A stretch of 5,293 bases of DNA from Pseudomonadota bacterium (GTDB lineage Bacteria > Desulfobacterota > Syntrophia > Syntrophales > UBA5619), in assembly GCA_018827585.1 (NCBI GenBank), contig JAHJXP010000268.1, positions 1 to 5,293 on the forward strand. Direction: 5' to 3'. The notes under the pieces are model-generated. The model ran no database searches and was not told the DNA's origin. It saw only the letters and a program-made list of their open reading frames with translations. The number at the start of each line of letters is the position of its first letter. The stretch's first letter is position 1. A program made the position numbers and the translations under genes. Positions 1-4,993 of this stretch are shown here, piece after piece.

Positions 1-495
1 ATCAACATCGGGGCGAGCATGACCAACCTCAATGTGGTGAAGGGCGGGATGTCGATCTTTACCCGGGATTTCACCATCGGCGGCAATTCCGTCACCGAAT
101 CGATCGCTGCAAAAACGGGGCTTTCTTTCGAGGAGGCGGAAAGGGCGAAGATCGAAGGGTCAGGGGAAGACGAACGCGCCAGAAGGCTCTTTCGGGAAAA
201 GCTGATCGTCGATGCCGATCCGCTCTGCTCCGAGATCGAGCGATCGGTCGACTATTTCCGCACCACATTCGGCGCGGAAAATATCAAAAAGATTTTCCTT
301 TCCGGCGGCGGGACGATGATCCCCGGCATCGCCGAGGACCTGTCCCACCGTCTGAGTATCGAGGCGGAGATCATCAACCCCTTCCAGAAGCTGCAGTTAG
401 CCAAAAATGTCATGGATCAGAAAGAGGCGGATCGTATCGGTCCCATGGCCACAATCAGCGTGGGGCTGGCCTTGCGGAAAACAGGTGAAAAATGA
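1..495 (+). CDS. pilM: Type IV pilus assembly protein PilM, C-terminal part (5' end outside window)
   Basis: The gene is open from base 1 in frame 1 and ends at TGA 493-495, giving 164 residues. PilM is usually near 350 residues, so about the C-terminal half is present. PilM is an actin-like cytoplasmic protein (FtsA/MreB superfamily) that binds nucleotide and the N-terminal tail of PilN, linking the cytoplasmic side of the T4P machine to the inner-membrane PilN/PilO complex. Visible motifs, numbered from the window edge, are the phosphate-2-like loop INIGASMTNLNVV (1-13), the FTRDFTIGG stretch (20-28) typical of PilM, and the adenosine-type motif LSGGGTMIPG (100-109) followed by the closing helices. 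The first motif carries Asn (residue 2) where actin-fold ATPases usually have Asp. The last four bases overlap the pilN start (ATGA), which suggests translational coupling. Identification rests on these motifs plus the pilN-O-P-Q genes behind it. Confidence 0.95.
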   Translation: MNIGASMTNLNVVKGGMSIFTRDFTIGGNSVTESIAAKTGLSFEEAERAKIEGSGEDERARRLFREKLIVDADPLCSEIERSVDYFRTTFGAENIKKIFLSGGGTMIPGIAEDLSHRLSIEAEIINPFQKLQLAKNVMDQKEADRIGPMATISVGLALRKTGEK

Positions 496-1040
496 TCAAA
501 ATCAATCTTCTTCCCTATCGGGAAAAGGAAAAAAAGGAGAACATCAAGCGCCAGATCATCATCATCTCCGGCTCCCTGTTGCTGTTTATCCTGATTCTCC
601 TCTCCGGCCACATCTATATCAATATGACCATCAGCGATCTGGAGAAAAAGATCAAGGAGGCCGAGGCCAAGCTCGTCATTTTGGACAAAAAAGTAGGCGA
701 TATCGAGGACTTCAAAAAGGACAAGAAGGAACTGGAACAGAAACTGGCGGTTATCAACACCCTGGAGGTCAACCGGTTCTTCCCTGTCCGCATGCTGGAT
801 GAACTAAACATGCTCGTTCCCACAAAGGACCTCTGGTTGGACAAGGTCGCCGAAACGGGAAGGGATTTGCGCATCGAGGGGGTGGCCAGGGACAACGGCA
901 TCCTGGCCCGCTTCATGAGAAACCTGGAAAGGGCCGGCTTTGTTCAGTCCGTCGATCTCGTGGTCTCCAAAGAAAAGGATTTCTCCGGCGTGAAGCTTCA
1001 GCAGTTCGTCCTGACGTGCGTCACGAAAAAGGGGTTGTGA
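492..1040 (+). CDS. pilN: Type IV pilus inner-membrane alignment protein PilN
   Basis: This 182-residue protein has the usual PilN length and layout. Residues 2-10 (IKINLLPYR) are the conserved INLLP cytoplasmic tail that in characterised systems docks into PilM. A charged stretch follows, then one transmembrane helix at about 21-43, a Lys/Glu-rich periplasmic coiled coil at about 45-90, and a ferredoxin-like domain at about 95-180 with the family pattern LVPTKDLWLDKV and the helix LARFMRNLERAGF. PilN forms a heterodimer with PilO through the coiled coil and the ferredoxin-like domain, as part of the alignment complex spanning the periplasm. ATG 492 is chosen because AGGTGA (483-488) lies just upstream, the INLLP motif sits at the N-terminus, and the start overlaps the pilM stop. 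The pilO start comes 3 bases after its stop. The assignment is firm from motif, topology and context. Confidence 0.96.
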   Translation: MIKINLLPYREKEKKENIKRQIIIISGSLLLFILILLSGHIYINMTISDLEKKIKEAEAKLVILDKKVGDIEDFKKDKKELEQKLAVINTLEVNRFFPVRMLDELNMLVPTKDLWLDKVAETGRDLRIEGVARDNGILARFMRNLERAGFVQSVDLVVSKEKDFSGVKLQQFVLTCVTKKGL

Positions 1041-1043
1041 GCC

Positions 1044-1691
1044 ATGGCCTTGACATTGGATGATCTCAAGAAACTCTCGCCGCGGAACAAGGCGTTGATC
1101 ATCTGCCTTGCCTACATCCTTCTCAGCTATCTCTACTACACGGCTTTCCTTCAGGACGCCCTTGCCAAGGGGGCGACCCTCAGCGCCAAGCTGGAGACGC
1201 TCCACCAGCAGGTCGTGGAGAAGGAACGGGTGGTGGCGCAGATCGACAAGTTTATCCGGGAGATCAATGAGCTGAAGGAGGCCTTCAAGGTGGCGTTGCT
1301 GAAACTTCCCAACGCAAGAGAGATCCCGGGTCTTCTGGCCTCCGTCGCCCAGTCCGGACGGGGCGCCGGTTTGAATTTCCTCTTGTTTGAGCCGGTCTCC
1401 CCCCCGCCGAAGCCGGAGACGAAACCGGCAACTCCCCCCCCGGCCGCCGCCAAGGGACAACCTGGGAAGCCGGCCGAACCGGAGAAGTTTTACGATGAAA
1501 TATCCGTCCGGGTGCAACTGGTCGGAGGGTTTCATAACACGCTTTCCTTCTTCGAGAAGGTGGCCCGGATACCCCGGATCATCAACATCGAGGATATCAA
1601 CATGGGCGATGCCCAGGAGATGAAGGGCCGGGGTCGGGTCATCAAGACCGCCTGCACCGTGAAAACGTACATGTTTGTGGAAAGGAAATGA
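1044..1691 (+). CDS. pilO: Type IV pilus inner-membrane alignment protein PilO
   Basis: This is a 215-residue bitopic inner-membrane protein. A short cytoplasmic tail (1-16) is followed by a transmembrane helix at about 17-36, a periplasmic coiled coil at about 38-82, and a ferredoxin-like domain starting near 90. The domain contains family-typical stretches such as LPNAREIPGLLASVA (88-102), VRVQLVGGFHNTLSFFEKVARIPRI and a closing strand TACTVKTYMFVE. PilO pairs with PilN and contacts PilP and pilins in the T4P alignment complex. Unusual here is a Pro/Lys/Ala-rich, low-complexity insertion at residues 117-147 between the first strand (LNFLLFEP) and the conserved FYDEISVRV strand, where many PilO proteins have a short loop. 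AAGGGG (1029-1034) is a plausible ribosome binding site, 9 bases before the ATG. The stop overlaps the pilP start as ATGA. Confidence 0.95.
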   Translation: MALTLDDLKKLSPRNKALIICLAYILLSYLYYTAFLQDALAKGATLSAKLETLHQQVVEKERVVAQIDKFIREINELKEAFKVALLKLPNAREIPGLLASVAQSGRGAGLNFLLFEPVSPPPKPETKPATPPPAAAKGQPGKPAEPEKFYDEISVRVQLVGGFHNTLSFFEKVARIPRIINIEDINMGDAQEMKGRGRVIKTACTVKTYMFVERK

Positions 1692-2269
1692 TGAGAAGAC
1701 ATTCCGTTGCGGGTATGGTGGGCGGCGTTCTGATGCTTCTGCTCGCCGGCGTGACCGGGGCGGTCGTTTCCTGGGCCGGGGAAGCGAAGGCGGTTCCTTC
1801 CGCCTCGCCGGGGACAAAAACCGTTTCTCCCGGCGCCCCGGCGGCGAAAACGATTTCCGCCGCGGCCCCGGCCGCCTACGTCTATAACGCGGCAGGGAAA
1901 CCGGATCCGTTCCGACCCTTCATCGAGATGGAACTGGCCCTCCGGAAAAAGAAGCAGGAGGAACAGCTTAAAAAGGAGTCCCTGAAAGAGGCGCCCGTCT
2001 CGCCTCTCCAGCAGGCGGATATCTGGAAATTCCGCCTCGTTGGGATCGCCGGTGATCGGGAAAAGGAAACGGCGTCGGCAATCGTGGAGGATGGGACCAA
2101 GAAAAGATACTATCCCCTTTTTGTGGGGACCTATATCGGCCTGAACGGGGGGCGGGTCGCGGCTATACTTCCCGATCGCGTCATCGTCGAGGAACCGGCC
2201 GGCGTCCCGCCCAAGAAGGGACAAAAGGCGCCGCTCAGGCGAATCAACATGATGCTTCACAGGGATTGA
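1688..2269 (+). CDS. pilP: Type IV pilus periplasmic linker protein PilP
   Basis: This 193-residue protein begins with a hydrophobic export signal or anchor (about 8-30). An Ala/Pro-rich flexible segment follows (31-63), then the family motif YNAAGKPDPFRPF (66-78), a highly charged helix (79-103), and a beta-rich C-terminal domain (about 106-190) opening with PLQQADIWKFRLVGI. PilP connects the PilN/PilO complex to the periplasmic domains of the secretin PilQ. In well-studied species it is an inner-membrane lipoprotein, but this sequence has no Cys at all, so the lipobox is absent. It may be held by an uncleaved signal anchor or released by signal peptidase I near A30 or A35. Two adjacent Met codons (1688 and 1691) could both start it; 1688 is preferred for the ATGA overlap with pilO and the GGAAAGGAA just before it. 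Residues 44-63 are an imperfect tandem repeat of ten residues. Confidence 0.92.
   Translation: MMRRHSVAGMVGGVLMLLLAGVTGAVVSWAGEAKAVPSASPGTKTVSPGAPAAKTISAAAPAAYVYNAAGKPDPFRPFIEMELALRKKKQEEQLKKESLKEAPVSPLQQADIWKFRLVGIAGDREKETASAIVEDGTKKRYYPLFVGTYIGLNGGRVAAILPDRVIVEEPAGVPPKKGQKAPLRRINMMLHRD
1817..1876 (+). repeat. Tandem duplication of a 30-base unit inside pilP
   Basis: Two adjacent 30-base units (1817-1846 and 1847-1876) encode KTVSPGAPAA and KTISAAAPAA. The units differ at several bases, mostly synonymous or conservative, so the duplication is not recent. It lengthens the flexible Ala/Pro linker between the PilP membrane segment and its DPFRPF motif. Confidence 0.6.
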
Positions 2270-2272
2270 CAA

Positions 2273-2283
2273 GAGGGGAGACC
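2273..2283 (+). promoter_or_regulatory. Ribosome binding site that sets the pilQ start
   Basis: GAGGGGAG at 2273-2280 lies 3 bases before ATG 2284, and its GAGG core is 7 bases from the ATG. It would sit inside the coding region if the upstream in-frame TTG at 2266 were used. The ATG also places a Lys/Arg-rich n-region directly at the N-terminus of the signal peptide, so 2284 is the better start. Confidence 0.8.
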
Positions 2284-3939
2284 ATGAAACGGGCAATAAG
2301 ATGGACAGGGCTTGTTTTTTTAACGGCGATCATGACGGCGTCTTTCCCACCGGTGTGGGGCGCACCGTCCGCGGCGCCGGATGCGGCTGGACCGGCGGTC
2401 AGCGCCGGATACCTGGAAAACGTCGCCTTCGAGAAATTGCCGGGCAAGGAGAGGGTGATCCTGACGGCGTCGAAGCTCTCCGCCGTGACGGTCGAGAATC
2501 AGCCGGGTAACGCGGTCCTCGTCCGGCTGGAGGACCTCTTCGTTCCCGAGGGGCTGCGCCGCGCCCTGAGAGACACGACCCTCGCCAACGTGATCCAGGT
2601 GACGCCCATCCAGAGGACCGCCGAAGGCAGGTCGTGGGTCCTGGCGCAGATCGATCTGAAGCAGAAGGTGCCCTACAGCGTCCGGCAGGAGGGGATGAAA
2701 GTCCTGATCGATTTCAATGTGACCTCCGTGGCGGCGGCCGTTCCCGCGCCGGACAAGACGTCGCCGGCGGCTCCGGTTGCCGAAACGCTGGCAAAGGGCG
2801 CGGCCGCGGAGAAGGTCTATAGCGGTCCCCGGATCTTCCTCGATGTCCAGGATGCCGATATCAAGGCGATCTTCCGCCTGCTGTCGGAGCAGGGCAATGT
2901 CAGCATCGTTTCCGGGGATGATGTCAAGGGGACGCTGACCATTCACCTCAAGGACGTCCTCTGGGGGCAGGCGCTCGATACGATCCTGACCCTCAAGGGG
3001 CTCGAAAAGCGGCAGGATGGAAACATCATCACCGTCTTCACCTTGGAGAAAATGAAAAAAGAAGAAGCCGAACGCCTAACTGCCGAAGAGGCGCAGCGCA
3101 AGGCCGAGGACGAGCGGAAGCTGCGCGAACAGAAGCTGGGCGTGGAGCAGGGGAAGCTCAAACAGATCGCCATCGAGGCAAAGATAGTCGAGGTCAGTAC
3201 GAACTTCTCCCGCGAGCTTGGGATCCGCTGGGGCTACGGTCAACGCGGTACCTGGGGCGGACGCGACCTGGGGTTCCTCATCGGCAACTCCCCCTCAGGC
3301 GCGCTGACCACCCTGCCCACGGGAATCGGTCTGACGAACAGCAATGTGGCCGTGAACTTTCCCGCTATTGCCGGCGCCGAAGCCCTGGCGCCCGGGATCG
3401 GTCTCATTGCGGGTTCGGCAAAGTTCATTCTGGACGCCAAGCTCTCCGCCATGGAGACGACGGGCGACGGCCGGATCATCTCCACGCCCAAGGTGACGAC
3501 GCTGGAAAACGAGAAGGCCACGATCTGGCAGGGCAAAAAGATTCCGGTGGTGACCCCGGGTACGAGCACAAACCCGCCCACTGTCCGGTACGAGGATGCG
3601 GATCTGCGCCTGATCGTGACGCCCAAGATCACCCAAGACAAGGACAGGATCTCCATGGAGATCGAGGCCACCAACAAGGATGTGGATGGATCCCTCTCCG
3701 TGCTCGGGAATCCGGCGATCAACACCAGCGGCGTGACTTCCAAGATCGTCGTCAGGGACGGCGATACCATCGTTGTGGGTGGCGTCTTTAAAACAATAGA
3801 GACCGCCGGCATGTCAGGGGTCCCGTTTCTCTCGAAGATACCCATCCTCGGGTGGCTGTTCAAGTACGAGACGAAAAGTAAGGACACGCGGGAGCTGTTG
3901 GTGTTCATCACCCCGCGGATCATCAAGGATGCGCAGTAA
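2284..3939 (+). CDS. pilQ: Type IV pilus outer-membrane secretin PilQ (apparently lacking the N1 domain)
   Basis: PilQ forms the multimeric outer-membrane channel for the pilus fibre. From ATG 2284 the protein has 551 residues, shorter than many PilQ proteins (about 700 and more). Order of parts: a Sec signal peptide (about 1-27, MKRAIR then a hydrophobic core); one AMIN-type peptidoglycan-binding domain (about 45-145); an Ala/Pro linker (146-180); a secretin/TonB short N-terminal domain (about 183-253, including IFLDVQDADIKAIFRLLSEQ and LWGQALDTILTLKGL); a very charged helix (254-292); and the secretin channel domain (about 293-549). The channel begins at QIAIEAKIVEVSTNFSRELG and contains RIISTPKVTTLENEKA, DGDTIVVGG, the signature VPFLSKIPILGWLF and LLVFITPRII. 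The Secretin_N (N1) domain normally found between the short N-terminal domain and the channel is not visible; the charged helix stands in its place. It is the last gene of the operon, with a terminator about 80 bases downstream. Confidence 0.95.
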   Translation: MKRAIRWTGLVFLTAIMTASFPPVWGAPSAAPDAAGPAVSAGYLENVAFEKLPGKERVILTASKLSAVTVENQPGNAVLVRLEDLFVPEGLRRALRDTTLANVIQVTPIQRTAEGRSWVLAQIDLKQKVPYSVRQEGMKVLIDFNVTSVAAAVPAPDKTSPAAPVAETLAKGAAAEKVYSGPRIFLDVQDADIKAIFRLLSEQGNVSIVSGDDVKGTLTIHLKDVLWGQALDTILTLKGLEKRQDGNIITVFTLEKMKKEEAERLTAEEAQRKAEDERKLREQKLGVEQGKLKQIAIEAKIVEVSTNFSRELGIRWGYGQRGTWGGRDLGFLIGNSPSGALTTLPTGIGLTNSNVAVNFPAIAGAEALAPGIGLIAGSAKFILDAKLSAMETTGDGRIISTPKVTTLENEKATIWQGKKIPVVTPGTSTNPPTVRYEDADLRLIVTPKITQDKDRISMEIEATNKDVDGSLSVLGNPAINTSGVTSKIVVRDGDTIVVGGVFKTIETAGMSGVPFLSKIPILGWLFKYETKSKDTRELLVFITPRIIKDAQ

Positions 3940-3966
3940 TAGCCTGACCTTCCCGCCCGCATGGGG

Positions 3967-3985
3967 GGTGAGACGGCGGTGAGAC
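3967..3985 (+). repeat. Short direct repeat downstream of pilQ
   Basis: GGTGAGAC occurs at 3967-3974 and again at 3978-3985, an 11-base period close to one helical turn. It lies in the untranslated tail between the pilQ stop and the terminator. No function is evident and it may be chance. Confidence 0.3.
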
Positions 3986-4016
3986 TGTGTTTCCCGTCGT
4001 GGTTTATACGGACGAC

Positions 4017-4045
4017 AAGGGCGGCGCGAGCCGCCCTTTCTTTTT
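4017..4045 (+). terminator. Rho-independent terminator of the pil operon
   Basis: AAGGGCGGC (4017-4025) pairs perfectly with GCCGCCCTT (4030-4038), a 9-base-pair stem with seven G-C pairs closed by the GNRA-type tetraloop GCGA (4026-4029). The 3' edge runs into TTTCTTTTT (4037-4045). This is a textbook intrinsic terminator about 80 bases after the pilQ stop. It separates the pil operon from the downstream TPR/peptidase unit. Confidence 0.93.
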
Positions 4046-4047
4046 AG

Positions 4048-4097
4048 TTCCGACGCCGTTGCCGGGAGTGCTGGCGAAGAGGGTATCGGCGGCGGAA
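4048..4097 (+). repeat. Long-armed inverted repeat after the terminator
   Basis: TTCCGACGCCG (4048-4058) pairs with CGGCGGCGGAA (4087-4097) over 11 positions with a single central A/G mismatch, leaving a 28-base loop. A pyrimidine-rich run (GTCTTCTTTCCCC) follows. It could be a weak back-up terminator for read-through transcripts, or a protein-binding palindrome. The pairing is seen directly; any role is inference. Confidence 0.45.
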
Positions 4098-4114
4098 GTC
4101 TTCTTTCCCCCTGA

Positions 4115-4139
4115 CTTTACCGGGGATGTAAAGATTTTT
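4115..4139 (+). repeat. Inverted repeat with T-tract, directly upstream of a promoter
   Basis: CTTTAC (4115-4120) and GTAAAG (4128-4133) form a perfect 6-base inverted repeat with a 7-base spacer. They are followed by ATTTTT and a pyrimidine-rich run, and the -35 box begins 11 bases beyond the right arm. As RNA it would be a weak AT-rich terminator; as DNA its place just upstream of -35 would suit an activator or repressor site. Neither can be decided from sequence alone. Confidence 0.4.
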
Positions 4140-4144
4140 CTTTC

Positions 4145-4174
4145 TTGACACTCTCTTGCGCGCTGTGTTAGCGT
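4145..4174 (+). promoter_or_regulatory. Probable sigma-70-type promoter for the TPR/peptidase unit
   Basis: A perfect -35 box TTGACA (4145-4150) is followed after 18 bases by TAGCGT (4169-4174), which keeps the T, A and final T of the -10 consensus. TG at 4166-4167 adds an extended -10 (TGnTAnnnT). Transcription would start near 4181, giving a leader of about 145 bases before ATG 4325. Its position after the pil terminator and before the next coding gene supports it. Confidence 0.65.
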
Positions 4175-4190
4175 TCTTCGCACTTCGCGA

Positions 4191-4285
4191 CCATCGGGGC
4201 CGGATGGCAGAAACCCTTGAAAAGACGATGGACTATGGATAGCGGCTTTGCGCGCCTTGCCTGAAGGTGCTGTTTGGGAAGCCGC
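4191..4285 (+). other. Structured 5' leader RNA of unknown class
   Basis: Within the predicted untranslated leader, CCATC (4191-4195) can pair with GATGG at 4203-4207 or with a second GATGG at 4227-4231, two mutually exclusive hairpins. Further on, GCGGCTT (4242-4248) pairs perfectly with AAGCCGC (4279-4285). That stem encloses a second one, GCGCCTT (4252-4258) with AAGGTGC (4264-4270), which has one G-U pair and a GCCTG loop. About 40 bases, including a T-rich stretch, separate the outer stem from ATG 4325. The pairings are read directly. I could not match the leader to a known riboswitch; conserved boxes of the c-di-GMP, cobalamin, TPP and SAM classes are missing or incomplete. It may be a regulatory leader or simply a GC-rich sequence that folds by chance. 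Confidence 0.35.
4204..4242 (+). other. Possible 12-residue leader reading frame
   Basis: ATG 4204 opens a 13-codon frame reading MAETLEKTMDYG and then TAG at 4240-4242. Its ATG lies in the right arm of the small hairpin 4191-4207, and the last base of its stop is the first base of the 4242-4248 stem arm. Only a poor GGGG (4196-4199) precedes it as a ribosome binding site. The peptide is not enriched for one amino acid as attenuator leader peptides are. It is listed because of its position; evidence for translation is weak. Confidence 0.15.
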
Positions 4286-4324
4286 CGCGGATTTGGTGTT
4301 TTACTGACTTTTTGCGAGTGCATC

Positions 4325-4993
4325 ATGGATGCCAATGACCGTGGGGAAAGAGATTTATTCCTCGCGCAGACGGAAGCGTATCTGAGCGGGAATAACCTCG
4401 CCGCGGCCCTGGATCTGGCCCGTGAGAGGCTCGAACGGATCCCGGGCGATCTGGACGCCCGCATGGCGATCTGCCGCATCTGGATCGAGCGGGGAAGGAT
4501 CGACGAGGCCCGGGAGATGCTCGGCGAAATGGAGGAGACTCTTGCTTGCCTCTCCCGGATATATGCCTGCCTGGGCGATGCCTGTCTCAAAAAGGGGATG
4601 AGGGAAGAAGCGGAGCGCTATTACAGGAAATTCATCGTTCTGAATCCCGATGCCCCGCCGGCCGGAGAGATATTGGAGAAGCTCAAGGACATCGAAGAAC
4701 AGCGGTCAGCGGCGGCGATCGAGGAGGAAGAAGAGACGGCGCAGGTTCCGTCCGCTTTCCAGACGGTGACCCTCGCGGAGCTCTATATCCGCCAGGGCCA
4801 TCTCCCTCTGGCGGCGGGGGTCCTGGAGGCGATACTCGCCAAGGAACCGCAGCAGGAGAAGGCCGCCGGGATGCTCCGGGAGGTCCGGGAGCTGATCCGC
4901 CGGGAGGATGCCGCGCGGAGACATGCGCCGGTCATCGCCGAACTTTCAAGATGGCTGGAGAATATCGGCAGGTTGCGCGGCCATGCGGCATGA
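4325..4993 (+). CDS. Tetratricopeptide (TPR) repeat protein, cytoplasmic, role unknown
   Basis: This is a 222-residue soluble protein with no signal peptide or membrane segment. About four TPR-like helix pairs can be read: residues 8-41 (AYLSGNNLAAALDLARERLER), 44-76 (ICRIWIERGRIDEAREML), 77-110 (ACLGDACLKKGMREEAERYYRKFIVLNPDAP) and 146-178 (LAELYIRQGHLPLAAGVLEAILAKEP). A Glu-rich linker (about 124-140) separates the third from the fourth. The C-terminus is a basic and amphipathic region ending IAELSRWLENIGRLRG. TPR proteins are scaffolds for protein-protein contact; the partner is not evident. An in-frame TTG at 4274 would add 17 residues, but those lie across the leader stem and do not resemble TPR sequence, so ATG 4325 is preferred despite a weak GCGAG before it. 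The gene lies between pilQ and a peptidase gene and overlaps the latter by 11 bases. A T4P role is possible from proximity, but the terminator between them argues for separate expression. Confidence 0.88.
   Translation: MDANDRGERDLFLAQTEAYLSGNNLAAALDLARERLERIPGDLDARMAICRIWIERGRIDEAREMLGEMEETLACLSRIYACLGDACLKKGMREEAERYYRKFIVLNPDAPPAGEILEKLKDIEEQRSAAAIEEEEETAQVPSAFQTVTLAELYIRQGHLPLAAGVLEAILAKEPQQEKAAGMLREVRELIRREDAARRHAPVIAELSRWLENIGRLRGHAA

Noticed and set aside
804..1817. A 337-codon open frame on the minus strand opposite pilN, pilO and pilP.
   Set aside because: It is antisense to three clearly identified genes. It is Arg/Gly/Leu/Pro-rich with no recognisable domain, as expected of GC-rich shadows, and no promoter or ribosome binding site was seen.
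2266..2283. TTG 2266 as the pilQ start.
   Set aside because: It would overlap the pilP stop, place the good ribosome binding site inside the gene and add six residues before a normal signal peptide. ATG 2284 explains everything better.
1532..2296. A 254-codon minus-strand frame opposite pilO/pilP.
   Set aside because: It has shadow-like composition (Arg/Gly/Phe-rich), overlaps fully with real genes on the other strand and has no family motif.
4204..4220. A sigma-54-type promoter (TGGCAG ... TTGA).
   Set aside because: The GG-to-GC spacing is off by one and the -12 element reads GA rather than GC.
4208..4260. Fragments resembling TPP (ACCCTTGAA) or, on the minus strand, c-di-GMP (CGCAAAGCC) riboswitch boxes.
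   Set aside because: Only one short box of each is present. The other conserved elements (CTGAGA for TPP; the paired GGGCAAACC and 3' half for c-di-GMP-I) are absent.
4264..4315. Cobalamin-riboswitch-like pieces (GGTGC ... GGGAAGCCG ... GCGG).
   Set aside because: The conserved B12 box (GCCACTG) and the GGTGnAAnnCC element are missing, and the downstream genes have no link to cobalamin.
4274..4324. TTG 4274 as the TPR gene start.
   Set aside because: The 17 added residues do not resemble TPR sequence, the codon lies inside the leader stem, and no ribosome binding site precedes it.
4168..4590. A 140-codon minus-strand frame overlapping the leader and the TPR gene.
   Set aside because: It is antisense to the TPR repeats, Ser/Arg-rich and without a domain, consistent with a shadow frame.
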